A stretch of DNA of 64,000 nt, taken from positions 124,001 to 188,000 of the forward strand of contig JAQTQB010000002.1 in the NCBI GenBank assembly GCA_028712475.1. The letters run 5' to 3'. The position numbers were made by a program, and so were the translations under genes. The DNA is from Verrucomicrobiales bacterium. Its GTDB lineage: Bacteria; Verrucomicrobiota; Verrucomicrobiia; Limisphaerales; UBA11358. The notes below the pieces were generated by a model. It searched no databases. It was not told where the DNA came from and saw only the letters and a program-made list of their open reading frames with translations. Shown here in pieces: positions 9,316 to 17,802 of this stretch. Numbering within the stretch: the first letter of the stretch is position 1; every line of letters begins with the position of its first letter.

Positions 9316-9954
9316 ATGAAGCTTAAAAAACCTGCCATCCATCGGACATCGAAGCTCGCTATAACGGCATTGCTGCCGCTGGCGCTGCTTGCCGCGTGTT
9401 CAACCTCCGGCCCGACCACCGGCGGCACGCCCGTTGCGCCCGGAACTCTTGCCGACAATTCCGGCTTCGGCGGTGAAATCGTGACCGACTCCATTTCAAC
9501 GACGGCGACGGTGGTTTCTGTGGATCACGCCCAGCGCCTGGTCGTCCTCAAACGTGCCGATGGCAGCAGCGTCACCTACAAGGCGGCACCCGGCGCATTT
9601 GGTTTTGACGACATCAAGGCGGGCGACGAGGTTAAAGTTTCCGTGGCGGAAGAAATGGCCGTGTTCCTCGGCAGGAACAGCGTGCCAGCCAGTGCCGCCG
9701 CCGACACCGCCAAGCTCCGCGTAAAGGTGCCGAACCGCACGGAAGCCGTTGCCGCCGAGGTGGGGGTTCTGGTGTTCACCGCCAAAGTCGCGGCCATCAA
9801 TGACTGGAACGACACCGTGACCCTTCAACTGTCCGATGGTTCTACGAAGACCATCAAGGTCGGCGAAGCCGTCAATCTGGCCGATGTCAGCGTGGGCGAC
9901 AATGTATCCGTGCAGTCCACCGAGGCCGCTGTGATTTTGCTGGAGAAGCCATAG
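9316..9954 (+). CDS. Lipoprotein with two small beta-barrel-like repeats, copy 2
   Basis: A 212-residue paralogue of the gene 25 bases upstream. Signal peptide ends LLAACSTSG, so it is probably a lipoprotein. Repeat 1 (VVSVDHAQRLVVLKRADGSS... DDIKAGDEVKVSV) and repeat 2 (VAAINDWNDTVTLQLSDGST... ADVSVGDNVSVQS) match the two blocks in copy 1. The longer linker between the repeats (residues about 125-150) is Ala/Val-rich. Function unknown; tandem position suggests the two proteins act together or diverged recently. Confidence 0.8.
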   Translation: MKLKKPAIHRTSKLAITALLPLALLAACSTSGPTTGGTPVAPGTLADNSGFGGEIVTDSISTTATVVSVDHAQRLVVLKRADGSSVTYKAAPGAFGFDDIKAGDEVKVSVAEEMAVFLGRNSVPASAAADTAKLRVKVPNRTEAVAAEVGVLVFTAKVAAINDWNDTVTLQLSDGSTKTIKVGEAVNLADVSVGDNVSVQSTEAAVILLEKP

Positions 9955-10053
9955 AGTTGCCATAGACGACCAAATTGTTTTGGCTTTTGAATAGGCGGGT
10001 TACTATCATGCCTATTGACACTGCCCGCCAAATAGTGCTTAAGTATAACCCTT

Positions 10054-10383
10054 ATGAGTTCCATTACAAACCTGTCGGCTCAACAGTTGCGCAAGGCGGC
10101 AACGTTGAAGGAAAGAATCCAATCGCTCGAAAAGGAGCTTAACCAGTTGCTGGGTTCGCCTGCGGCTTCCGCAGGCGGTTTGGCCCCGAAGAAAAAGAAG
10201 TTCACCATGAGTGCCGCGGCCAGGGCCAAGATTTCTGCGGCGGCCAAGTTGCGCTGGGCAAAAATCAAGGGGACAAAGCCTGCGGCCAAGAAAAGCAAAG
10301 GCAAGATGAGTGCGTCGGCCAAGGCCAAGCTCTCCGCCAAAATGAAGGCAGTGTGGGCGGCAAGAAAAGCGGCGAAAAAGTAA
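10054..10383 (+). CDS. Lys/Ala-rich, histone-H1-like basic protein
   Basis: A 109-residue, very basic protein. An N-terminal amphipathic coiled-coil-like segment (LRKATLKERIQSLEKELNQLL-type, residues 8-30) is followed by two copies of a helix motif, MSAAARAKISAAAKLRWAK and MSASAKAKLSAKMKAVWAA. A linker rich in KKPAAKKSKGK separates them. The Lys/Ala/Pro linkers resemble histone H1 C-terminal tails, and the paired AK..W motifs occur in uncharacterised bacterial proteins. DNA or RNA binding is an inference from charge. A strong terminator follows at 10407-10439, so it is probably a monocistronic unit. Confidence 0.8.
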   Translation: MSSITNLSAQQLRKAATLKERIQSLEKELNQLLGSPAASAGGLAPKKKKFTMSAAARAKISAAAKLRWAKIKGTKPAAKKSKGKMSASAKAKLSAKMKAVWAARKAAKK

Positions 10384-10406
10384 TCCGCCACCAAGCAAGT
10401 TTCCGC

Positions 10407-10439
10407 AAGGCTGGAGTCATTTGTGGCTCCAGCCTTTTT
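10407..10439 (+). terminator. Terminator after the basic protein gene
   Basis: Perfect 10-bp stem AAGGCTGGAG (10407-10416) with CTCCAGCCTT (10427-10436), then more T. It lies between convergent genes and may also serve the minus-strand gene ending at 10463, though the A-tract on that side is short. Confidence 0.85.
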
Positions 10440-10462
10440 CAATGCGAGGTGGCCGTCGGAAA

Positions 10463-11224
10463 CTACTGGCCGAGATGCTCCAGGGCCTTGAGCATCGGCG
10501 CGCTGGAGACTTTGATGAAGCCCGACAGCGGATGGTTCATCTCCAGGATAAGAAAAACCGCGCCGGACACTGACAGCGCACAGACCAGCAGCACGGCGAT
10601 GACGGTCGCGTTGCGGGGCGCGAACAGGCCGAAGCTCATGTGCAGCATCGTGAGCCAGAACAGCAGCATCACGAGAAACGGCATGGGCAGCGCGTTCTGC
10701 GTCTGCTCAATCACCAGCCAGCGGAACTGCAACAACTCGCCGCCGAACTGCTGTGCTTGCGCGAGCAATTGACGTTGCGCCTCGTTCGCCGGGGTTAGTT
10801 CGCGCAGCTTCGCCTGCACCAGTTCCATCCCATTGGAGCGCTCAAAGGTGGTCATTCCCGCCGCCGCTGTTTTTTCTTCCGGCCAGAACATCACGATTCC
10901 GGCGGCAACGCTGCGGCGCAATTGTTCGCGCACGTCATGGGTGGCGGGGCCGTAGTTCGCCAGCGCGCGATCCAGCAGGATGATCTTCGCGGCACCTTGC
11001 GTGATCTCCGAACCCACCGTGTCGAACGAACTCTTGGCCGAACTGACGAGCAGTCCCAGAACCAGCGCGGACAGCGTGGCGATCATGCCCGCAGCCAGCT
11101 TCACGGTGTCTTTGGAGTCATTGCTCAAATGATGGTCGGGCAGCCGGCTGCGCAGAAACATGCCCAGCAGCACCCCGCTGAAAATGCAGGCGGCACTGAT
11201 CAGGGCGATGGTCAACGAATTCAT
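10463..11224 (-). CDS. DUF4239 (bestrophin-like) membrane protein
   Basis: A 253-residue membrane protein. Two N-terminal transmembrane helices (SLTIALISAACIFSGVLLG and LAAGMIATLSALVLGLLV) flank a short polar loop. A cytoplasmic-type helical region (residues 65-170) is followed by two C-terminal transmembrane helices (LVMLLFWLTMLHMSFGL and VIAVLLVCALSVSGAVFLIL). The conserved motif ATLSALVLGLLV.SAK matches DUF4239 proteins. Channel activity is suggested only by distant similarity of the family to bestrophins. It is convergent with the basic protein gene and divergent from the potassium channel gene. Confidence 0.85.
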   Translation of the reverse strand: MNSLTIALISAACIFSGVLLGMFLRSRLPDHHLSNDSKDTVKLAAGMIATLSALVLGLLVSSAKSSFDTVGSEITQGAAKIILLDRALANYGPATHDVREQLRRSVAAGIVMFWPEEKTAAAGMTTFERSNGMELVQAKLRELTPANEAQRQLLAQAQQFGGELLQFRWLVIEQTQNALPMPFLVMLLFWLTMLHMSFGLFAPRNATVIAVLLVCALSVSGAVFLILEMNHPLSGFIKVSSAPMLKALEHLGQ

Positions 11225-11388
11225 GATAAAAATTTACGGCTGGTTGTTTTCACATCCCGCCCGCCGGCAAACCGCCCGGCAAATTTGCTGCGGAATTGCG
11301 GGCGCGAGTTTATTTCCCGGCCCGCCCGCTGTCCAGCATGTGTTTGCTGCTTGCCGCTTGACACTCAACTTTCAACTCTCAACCATTC

Positions 11389-12153
11389 ATGAAAATGTCG
11401 GAACAACCACCCAACGAAGCCGCCGCGCCGGTTCCGCCGAAAAACCGGCCCGCGCGCATCGGCAATTTCCGTTCTTCCGTCGCGCAATTTCTCGCTGCCC
11501 TGATCCTGATGCTTGCCGTGGCGCCGTTTGTGGAAGAACTCGAATACGGTCCAGTCATTGATCGAATGCTCATCACCCTGGTATTGATCCTGGGTGTGCT
11601 GGCGGTGGGCAGGAGTCACCGGACCCTGGTGCTGGCCGTGGTGCTGATGGTGCCGGCGGTCGTGGCCGGGTGGATCAGTCATTTCCAGCCGCAGTTGTTG
11701 CCGCCGGCAGTTCACAATATTGGCGCCCTGGTCTTCCTCGGTTTTGTGGAGTATCAAATGCTGCATTTCATTTTTCGCGCCCCCCGGGTGAATTCGGAAG
11801 TGTTGTGCGCCGGCATCTCCGGCTACTTGCTGCTGGGCATCCTCTGGATGTCGGCCTACATGCTGGTGTCGCGATTGAATCCGGTTGATCCGGCTCATCC
11901 GGAACTGAATCCGTTCGCCTTTACGGTCGGCGCGACGGCCCCGCATTCGCTGTCGCAATTCGAGGCCTATTATTTCAGTTTCATCACGTTGAGCACGGTG
12001 GGGTATGGCGATATTACGCCGCTGACGAACGGGGCACGCACGCTGGCGATGATGGAGGCCATGACCGGGACGCTTTACATGGCGGTGCTGATCTCGCGAC
12101 TGGTGGCGCTGTATTCATCCCAAAATCCCGAATCATCGGAACGAAAAGATTGA
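11389..12153 (+). CDS. Potassium channel with a pore-loop selectivity filter
   Basis: A 254-residue inner-membrane protein. It has a cytoplasmic N-terminus, about five hydrophobic helices between residues 25 and 165, then a pore helix and filter at TLSTVGYGDITP (around residues 203-214). A last transmembrane helix is MMEAMTGTLYMAVLISRLVAL. TVGYGD is the potassium selectivity filter of Ion_trans_2 channels. There is no long regulatory RCK domain, as the protein ends 15 residues after the last helix. Gating cannot be inferred. Confidence 0.9.
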   Translation: MKMSEQPPNEAAAPVPPKNRPARIGNFRSSVAQFLAALILMLAVAPFVEELEYGPVIDRMLITLVLILGVLAVGRSHRTLVLAVVLMVPAVVAGWISHFQPQLLPPAVHNIGALVFLGFVEYQMLHFIFRAPRVNSEVLCAGISGYLLLGILWMSAYMLVSRLNPVDPAHPELNPFAFTVGATAPHSLSQFEAYYFSFITLSTVGYGDITPLTNGARTLAMMEAMTGTLYMAVLISRLVALYSSQNPESSERKD

Positions 12154-12239
12154 TGCAACTGCATAAAGCGATACAATCAAACCAGTTTGCGCCCTGTAAA
12201 AATTTTGACCGAACCCGAACATCCAAAGGAAAACGAACT

Positions 12240-12902
12240 ATGAAAACAGACAAAATGAAACTCGTGACCACGAACCTGGCGTTGGCTGCCGCACTCGCTT
12301 TGCTGGCCAGCTGCGTCTCCAAGAGCTATGAAAAAGGCGCGGCCACGGCCACGGCTTTGCAGTCCGCCGCCGACGCGGTGTCCCAGACCACAACCAGTGT
12401 CACCGGCGTGCTGGCGGCGTTGAACAAGCTTACTTTCAAATCAGAAGGCGATTTGCGCAAACAATATGACGCGTTTGTCTCCGCCACCGAGAAGCTGGCC
12501 AAATCAAACGAGAATCTGGCCGCGAAAGCCACCGCGGTGCGGGATGCCGCCGCCGCCCACGCAGAAAATTGGACCAACCAGATGGCCGCCATCCAGAGTG
12601 ATGAACTCCGCAAACGCAGCACCGAACGCATGAACGAAGTCACCGCCAAACTCAAGGAGATGGATGCCAGCTATCTCGGAGTGAAGAACTCCCTGCGTCC
12701 GTTCATGGCCGATTTGAAAGACATCCAGACCTATCTGGGCACGGACTTGACCGCAGGCGGGCTGGCCACCATCAAGGACGTGGTTTCCAAGACCAAAGTG
12801 GACGCCGTCCCGTTGCGCGAATCCATCAAGCAACTGCAGGCCAGCTTCAGCAGCCTCGGCGCGGCGCTCTCGCCCGTGTTGCCGGAGCCGGAAAAGAAAT
12901 GA
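12240..12902 (+). CDS. DUF2959-type lipoprotein
   Basis: A 220-residue predicted lipoprotein with signal peptide and lipobox LASC. The mature protein is almost entirely helical and polar, with coiled-coil potential (NKLTFKSEGDLRKQYDAF, ATEKLAKSNENLAAKATAV, STERMNEVTAKLKEMD). These features and CVSKSYEKG after the lipobox match DUF2959 proteins of unknown function. ATG 12240 was preferred over 12150 because of the signal peptide and the purine-rich AAAGGAAAAC upstream. A strong terminator follows. Confidence 0.8.
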   Translation: MKTDKMKLVTTNLALAAALALLASCVSKSYEKGAATATALQSAADAVSQTTTSVTGVLAALNKLTFKSEGDLRKQYDAFVSATEKLAKSNENLAAKATAVRDAAAAHAENWTNQMAAIQSDELRKRSTERMNEVTAKLKEMDASYLGVKNSLRPFMADLKDIQTYLGTDLTAGGLATIKDVVSKTKVDAVPLRESIKQLQASFSSLGAALSPVLPEPEKK

Positions 12903-12946
12903 CCCCGACAGTTCGGTGGCCGGCCTCATTTTTGTGAAGCCAGTCC

Positions 12947-12981
12947 AACGGAGGGAACTTTCTGTTCCCTCCGTTTTTTTT
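12947..12981 (+). terminator. Terminator after the DUF2959 gene
   Basis: Perfect 11-bp stem ACGGAGGGAAC (12948-12958) with GTTCCCTCCGT (12964-12974), 5-base loop, then a run of T to 12981. Confidence 0.9.
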
Positions 12982-13126
12982 GAAGACAGCCGCCCGACCC
13001 GTTCCCGCGACGATCGCATAAGCGCGCCGCATCCTCCTCGAAGCACATGGTGAAACAGATTCTTCAAGCACTCCGAAGTTGCGCTGCCGGTCGGGGCTGA
13101 TAGCATTTTCCCCGGATAAAATTCAG

Positions 13127-14545
13127 ATGAATCAGAAGCACAACCAGCATCAGATGGCCGCTAAATTTTTCCTCCGGCTTGGCCATCGGCCAGCCTGGAT
13201 TTGCCTGGCGATCCTTGCCTTGACGCTGACGGGCTGTGTGCGCTTTTCCAGTTCGCCGCCCAAAGCCAAAGTTTATTCGCTTCAACTCAATGAAAATGCG
13301 CCCACAGGGCCGGTCGCGCTCACGGTGGTGCAGGCGCAGATCATGCGGTTTGCCGACACATATGCCGCCACAATCGCCCAGGCGTGTGATGATGTCACCG
13401 CCAGCGCGACCAACTCGGCGCTCCGCCTCGCGGCGTTGCGCTGGAAACTGGGGCAATCCACGTCAGCCTATGTGAACGCCACCGGCCAGAATCCGGCGAT
13501 CAATGCGTTGGACATGCTGGTGCTGACCACCATGGCCCGGATGGTGATTCAAGATTACGGAGTGGAGACCTATGGCGATGCAATCCTGCCGCTGCTGGAA
13601 GCGCAATGCAAACTGGAGACGAACGTCTGGACGCTCGCCGGCGGCGTGCTCAAACCATCGCAACAACAGGAACTGCGGGATTTGATCCGGGAATGGCGCG
13701 TCAAAAATCCCCACCAGCGTTACATCGGGCCGGTTCGTTTTCGTGAGTTCGTGTCCGCCTTGGGCAAAACGCCGACCAAGGCGACCTCGGGATCCACCAG
13801 TCTTTTCAGCCTGCTGTATCTGGATCCGCTGGCCGGGCTGGATCCCACCGCCGCCGCCATTGAAGAAACCCGCGAGCTTGGCGAGCGCGCCATGTATTAC
13901 AGCCAGCGGATGCCCATGCTATTGAGCTGGCAGGTGGAGGTGCTGGCCTATCAACTCGCAGGCCAGCCAGAGTCGCAGCAAATCCTGGACGACGCCGACC
14001 GGCTCGCCGCGTCCTCCGAAATTTTTGCGAAGACCGCGCAACAACTGCCCCAGCTCATCAACGACCAGCGGCAGGCGGCCATCCAGCAGATCCTCGACGG
14101 CCTGACCGACCAGGGCAACAAATCCCGTGAACTGCTGGCCGACACCCGCTCAACGCTCAACTCGGCCAGCGATGCCGCCGTCTCCATCAATGCCGCCATC
14201 ATGTCGCTCACGGAATTCGTCAAATACGTTTCCCCCACGAATGCGGTTCCGGCGGCTACGAATCGTGCGCCATTCAACGTGCTCGATTACGGCACGGCGG
14301 CTTCGCAGATCGGCGCGGCGGCGAACAATCTTAATGCGCTGCTCGTCTCGGTGAATCAAAGCGTGCCGCAGATTGAAAAGTTGAGCCAGCAGACCAAAAC
14401 GGATGCCGACCGCGTGGTGACGCACGCGTTCCGGCTGGGCGTGGCTCTGATATTGATTTTATTGGCCGGATTGGTGGTGGCCGGTTTGATCTACCGGGCG
14501 CTGGCGAATAAAATGAATGCCGGACGCAAGTCATCCGAGTCTTGA
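13127..14545 (+). CDS. Large helical lipoprotein with C-terminal membrane anchor, unknown family
   Basis: A 472-residue protein. After a signal peptide with lipobox LTGC comes a mostly helical region (residues 50-430) with repeated Ala/Gln-rich helices such as LIREWRVKNPHQRY and STSLFSLLYLDPLAGLDP. A long segment with coiled-coil character follows (residues 300-420), then a C-terminal transmembrane helix (LGVALILILLAGLVVAGLIY) and a short basic tail. The same face therefore has a lipid anchor and a TM anchor, a layout seen in envelope-spanning scaffold proteins. I do not recognise the family. The start could also be the ATG at 13154. Confidence 0.75.
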   Translation: MNQKHNQHQMAAKFFLRLGHRPAWICLAILALTLTGCVRFSSSPPKAKVYSLQLNENAPTGPVALTVVQAQIMRFADTYAATIAQACDDVTASATNSALRLAALRWKLGQSTSAYVNATGQNPAINALDMLVLTTMARMVIQDYGVETYGDAILPLLEAQCKLETNVWTLAGGVLKPSQQQELRDLIREWRVKNPHQRYIGPVRFREFVSALGKTPTKATSGSTSLFSLLYLDPLAGLDPTAAAIEETRELGERAMYYSQRMPMLLSWQVEVLAYQLAGQPESQQILDDADRLAASSEIFAKTAQQLPQLINDQRQAAIQQILDGLTDQGNKSRELLADTRSTLNSASDAAVSINAAIMSLTEFVKYVSPTNAVPAATNRAPFNVLDYGTAASQIGAAANNLNALLVSVNQSVPQIEKLSQQTKTDADRVVTHAFRLGVALILILLAGLVVAGLIYRALANKMNAGRKSSES

Positions 14546-14552
14546 ACGCTTC

Positions 14553-14662
14553 GGAGTGCGCCCGTCCCCGGGCGCAGCAACTTGACCACACTACTCGGCT
14601 GTGAACAGGAGAAAGCGCATCGCCATTTGGACGTTGCTGTGGCCGGGGACGGCCACTCTCCG
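14553..14662. repeat. Inverted pair of REP-like elements between convergent genes
   Basis: One unit at 14553-14581 and a second, in opposite orientation, at 14633-14662. Read in the same sense, both start GTTGCTG and share CGGGGACGG in the hairpin, ending near CACTC(T)CC. The stem arms differ between copies (GCGCCC versus GGCC). They fill the space between the lipoprotein gene and purM, which converge here. Confidence 0.65.
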
Positions 14663-14694
14663 CTGTCGCAGAAATTTAACTGCGGCGGTTGGAT

Positions 14695-15765
14695 TTATTC
14701 CACCCGCGCCACGCCCTTGCCTTTTACGACTTCGCCGATGATCCACGCCTTGTGCTTCTGCGCACGGATGAATTTCAAAACGGCATCCGCCTTTTCTGCG
14801 GACACAATTGAAACCATGCCGATGCCCATGTTGAAGACCTGATACAATTCGTCGTCCGGCACGCCGCTCTTCTGCTCGATGATTTTGAAGATTGGCAGCA
14901 TGTCCCACGAACCTTTCTTGATGACACAGTCGAGTGATTTCGGCAGCACGCGCGGGATGTTGTCCACGAAACCGCCGCCGGTGATGTGGGCGAAAGCTTT
15001 CACGGGAAGTGACAAGTGACGAGTGATGGGTGATGAGTTGAAGCGTTTTAATAGCCTCTGCACGAGCGGGCCATAACTGACGTGGACCTTGAGCAGCTCC
15101 GCGCCGAGTGTGAGCTTCGAGCCGGGGATGCGGCTGGACGGTTTCAATTTCAACTGCTCGAAGAAAATCTTTCGGCCCAGCGAATAACCGTTCGTGTGCA
15201 GGCCGCTCGATTCGATGCCGATCACCACGTCGCCGCGCCGGATGGTTTTCTGGCCGTTCAGCATCTTGGATTTTTCCACCACGCCGACGATCGTGCCGCT
15301 CACGTCATATTCGCCCTTCTGGTAAAAGCCGGGCATCTGCGCCGTCTCGCCGCCGATGAGCGCGCAATTGTTTTCCGCGCAGGCGCGGGCGAAGCCCTTG
15401 ATGATGTCCGTGAAAACGTGCGGCTCCAGTTTGCCCGTGCCGAGATAATCGAGGAAGAACAGCGGCTCCGCGCCCAGCACCGCGATGTCGTTCACGCAAT
15501 GGTTCACGAGGTCCGCGCCGATGGTGTCGTGCTTGTCCAGCGTGAAGGCGATCTTGAGCTTGGTGCCGACGCCGTCCACGGAGGAGACGAGGATTGGCTC
15601 GCGATATTTTTTCACGTCCAGCGCGAACAGGCCGCCGAAGCCGCCGACCTTGCCGAGCACCTCGCGGCGATGCGTGCTGGCGAGCAGTTGCGGCAGCGTG
15701 GCTTTGATTTTATTGCCGAGATCAATGTCCACGCCTGCGGCGGCGTAAGCTTTTTGCTTTTTCAT
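14695..15765 (-). CDS. purM: Phosphoribosylformylglycinamidine cyclo-ligase (AIR synthetase)
   Basis: Fifth step of purine synthesis: ATP-dependent closure of FGAM to aminoimidazole ribotide in the cytoplasm. The 356 residues carry PurM hallmarks: YAAAGVDIDLGNK at the N-terminus, VDGVGTKLKIAF, DLVNHCVNDI, GGETAQMPGFY, GIESSGLHTNGYS and HITGGGFVDNIPRVLP. An odd segment at about residues 241-253 (NSSPITRHLSLP) interrupts the helix before HITGGG. It is encoded by a heptanucleotide repeat (15007-15045) and is not expected in the family. Reading frame is kept, so the enzyme is probably functional. Confidence 0.95.
   Translation of the reverse strand: MKKQKAYAAAGVDIDLGNKIKATLPQLLASTHRREVLGKVGGFGGLFALDVKKYREPILVSSVDGVGTKLKIAFTLDKHDTIGADLVNHCVNDIAVLGAEPLFFLDYLGTGKLEPHVFTDIIKGFARACAENNCALIGGETAQMPGFYQKGEYDVSGTIVGVVEKSKMLNGQKTIRRGDVVIGIESSGLHTNGYSLGRKIFFEQLKLKPSSRIPGSKLTLGAELLKVHVSYGPLVQRLLKRFNSSPITRHLSLPVKAFAHITGGGFVDNIPRVLPKSLDCVIKKGSWDMLPIFKIIEQKSGVPDDELYQVFNMGIGMVSIVSAEKADAVLKFIRAQKHKAWIIGEVVKGKGVARVE
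15007..15045. repeat. Heptanucleotide repeat inside purM
   Basis: On the plus strand the sequence reads as degenerate 7-mers: GTGACAA, GTGACGA, GTGATGG, GTGATGA. It is the same unit as the GTGACAA repeat in the pseudopilin leader at about 59041-59070. It encodes an extra loop in PurM. Confidence 0.75.
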
Positions 15766-15824
15766 GTGGCGGAGATTAAACCGAGAAACGGCAGAACGGG
15801 CGAGAAAATTTCAAAGCTGCAAGC

Positions 15825-16568
15825 TCATTTTTTGATCTTTTGAAAAAGTTGCCGAACTTGTTCAACTGTTAGCTGCGGCCTTTTTGAATGAATAACGGCG
15901 TGACAATTCGGGCAAACAGGAATGAGGTCTGTCTTTGGATTTACAACGTAATCATTGCCAATTTCGTGAAGTGGAGTTAGGTGGTGAACATGAATAAATC
16001 CGTTTACTCCATCGCCATAAACCGCGCCAAAATCTAAACCACAAATCGAACAACGCGCTCCAAATAAACCAATGCAAATTCTGCGAGCATTTGAATCGCG
16101 CTCATACCGATTTACAACAACGCGAACTACGCTGCCTTCGCTGAAAACCTCGTTCGCCAAAACTTCTTCGGCGATTATCGAATCTTGCACAGCCGTTTCC
16201 GTAATCAACATTGCCCGGTGAAAACGTGAGATGTCGGCATACCTTCCTGTGTGCGATACATGCAGCTTTCCATCTTTGAGCGTGCAGTTCCATCTGATCG
16301 AGCCGTTTGCTTCAGAATGTGTCAGGCTGTCTTTAACAAAATAGTCGGCAACAAAGGAAAAAGGTATGACATAATGATTCCGCTCATCATTCGTTTTTGT
16401 CTTGTAAGCAAGCAGATTGAAATCGTTTCTTCCGTTTTCTTTAGCGATTGACCTGCACGATTCAATTTTTTGTGGAGAGACAGCAAACCAGCCAGAATTT
16501 GCATTGGCACGAACCACACATTCCCCTTTGCTTTCCAATGTTTTCCTGATGCCTTCAACAATGCTCAT
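15825..16568 (-). CDS. HNH endonuclease domain protein in an AT-rich gene
   Basis: A 247-residue protein with a C-terminal HNH nuclease module. Zinc-binding CSIC is followed by FIHVHHLTPLHEI and DLIPVCPNCHAVIHS, so both CxxC pairs and the HH catalytic pair are intact. This is the type seen in 5-methylcytosine-specific (McrA-like) restriction nucleases. The N-terminal 150 residues are unassigned and may be a DNA- or modification-recognition domain. The gene is AT-rich compared with its neighbours (22 G+C in bases 16321-16380), suggesting recent acquisition. No methyltransferase is adjacent. Restriction of modified DNA is inference. Confidence 0.85.
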   Translation of the reverse strand: MSIVEGIRKTLESKGECVVRANANSGWFAVSPQKIESCRSIAKENGRNDFNLLAYKTKTNDERNHYVIPFSFVADYFVKDSLTHSEANGSIRWNCTLKDGKLHVSHTGRYADISRFHRAMLITETAVQDSIIAEEVLANEVFSEGSVVRVVVNRYERDSNARRICIGLFGARCSICGLDFGAVYGDGVNGFIHVHHLTPLHEIGNDYVVNPKTDLIPVCPNCHAVIHSKRPQLTVEQVRQLFQKIKK

Positions 16569-17026
16569 GGTGGATTTTTATTTTCATGGCGGCTGAAACT
16601 GTAACTCCAAACGCCCCGGCGACAAGCGCGATTTTTGCCAAAGCGCCAGCCCTCTGGCGCACTCCAAGACGCTTCGTGCCATTCATAGGCCGCCGGAATT
16701 TCGCGCCAGCGTCTTGGACTGCGGCGGCCCTCCGCCGCTTTTCCCCGGAGCGCGCCTGTGGTTGAAAACCCAGCCGTAGATGCTTGCGCACGGCCACCAG
16801 CAAACACGAGCCGCTCAAAATTTTCCAGCCGTCATCTGCAATCCACGCGCTGCGACTGGTGCTGCGCACGCAGTCGCGCTCCTACAAAAGCGGCAGCTCC
16901 ACAATTTTCGCCGGACTTGCGCTCTCATGCAGCGGAGGTTTTGGCGCGCACCATGCTTTTAAGTTATCGTGAGGCAAGAAACATGATATTTCCACCGGAG
17001 CGAAAACCCCGTTAAGGTCTTCACAT
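16569..17026. other. Gene-free stretch containing an inverted pair of REP-like hairpins
   Basis: No credible gene in 458 bases. Two related elements face each other: 16640-16673 (minus sense) and 16708-16742 (plus sense). In the same sense both begin AGCGTCTTGGA, then a hairpin, then CTTT. The stems are different sequences but each pairs perfectly (GCGCCAG with CTGGCGC; GCGGCGG with CCGCCGC). A further repeat-like fragment (GCGCTCCTACAAAAG) is at about 16877. The region before 17026 should hold the pirin promoter, but no clear boxes were seen. Confidence 0.65.
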
Positions 17027-17719
17027 ATGAAAATTCTGAAATCAAATGAACGGGGCCACGCGAGTCACGGGTGGCTGGACAGCTATCACACCTTCAGCTT
17101 CGCGGATTATTATAATCCGCAGATGATGGGTTATCGCAGCCTGCGCGTCATCAACGACGATCTTGTGATGCCGGGCATGGGTTTCGGCGCGCATCCGCAC
17201 CGCGACATGGAGATCATCACCTACATCTTGAGCGGCAAGCTCGAGCACAAGGATTCCATGGGCAACGGGCGCGTCATCCAGACCGGCGACGTGCAATACA
17301 TGGCCGCCGGCAAGGGCGTCCAGCACAGCGAATTCAATCCGTCGAAGGATGAAGCCGTGCATCTGCTCCAGATCTGGATTGTGCCGGACACGAAAGGCGT
17401 GACACCGCGTTATGCGGAGAAGTCGTTCAAGGATGCGTCGCCCGGCGCGCTCAACCTGGTGACGAGCAAAACCGGACGCGATGGTTCCATCGCCATCCAT
17501 CAGGACGCGGAACTCTGGCTGGCCAGGCTCGCGCCGGAAAACCGGGTGGCGCATAAATTGAACGCCGGACGCCATGCGTGGGTCCACATCGCCGAGGGCG
17601 AAGTGAAAGTGAATGGCAAGACGCTCGTTGGCGGCGACGCGACGGCGATTGACAATGAATCGAACATCGAACTGGTCGGCGTGAAACCGTCGCAGGTGCT
17701 GTTGTTCGATCTGAACTGA
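17027..17719 (+). CDS. Pirin family bicupin protein (YhhW-like)
   Basis: A 230-residue bicupin. N-terminal cupin: HASHGWLDSYHTFSFADY, then metal-ligand region FGAHPHRDMEIITYI with GKLEHKDSMGN, and GVQHSEFNPS. These supply the three His and one Glu of the metal site seen in YhhW/pirin proteins, some of which have quercetin 2,3-dioxygenase activity. The C-terminal cupin (residues 130-230) lacks the metal His set, as usual. Cytoplasmic, no signal peptide. Physiological substrate unknown. A hairpin follows at 17728. Confidence 0.92.
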   Translation: MKILKSNERGHASHGWLDSYHTFSFADYYNPQMMGYRSLRVINDDLVMPGMGFGAHPHRDMEIITYILSGKLEHKDSMGNGRVIQTGDVQYMAAGKGVQHSEFNPSKDEAVHLLQIWIVPDTKGVTPRYAEKSFKDASPGALNLVTSKTGRDGSIAIHQDAELWLARLAPENRVAHKLNAGRHAWVHIAEGEVKVNGKTLVGGDATAIDNESNIELVGVKPSQVLLFDLN

Positions 17720-17727
17720 AACTGTGG

Positions 17728-17754
17728 CGGCGGTCGGCAGACCGCCGTTATTTT
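17728..17754 (+). terminator. Possible terminator / REP-like hairpin after the pirin gene
   Basis: Stem CGGCGGTC (17728-17735), loop GGCA, GACCGCCG (17740-17747), then TTATTTT. It also resembles the GTAGCGGCGGTC-type repeat at 37731-37757. A second, opposite-facing element (17768-17794, containing GGAGCCGCTACA) lies before the next gene, so this may be a REP pair used as a terminator. Confidence 0.6.
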
Positions 17755-17802
17755 CCTAAAACAAAGAATGCGCTCTCTCCGAGGAGCCGCTACAAATAAA
17801 AT

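Noticed and set aside
10015..10049. TTGACA and TATAAC boxes upstream of the basic protein gene
   Set aside because: The spacing is 23 bases and the -10 box lies five bases from the start codon, so it is not a convincing promoter for this gene.
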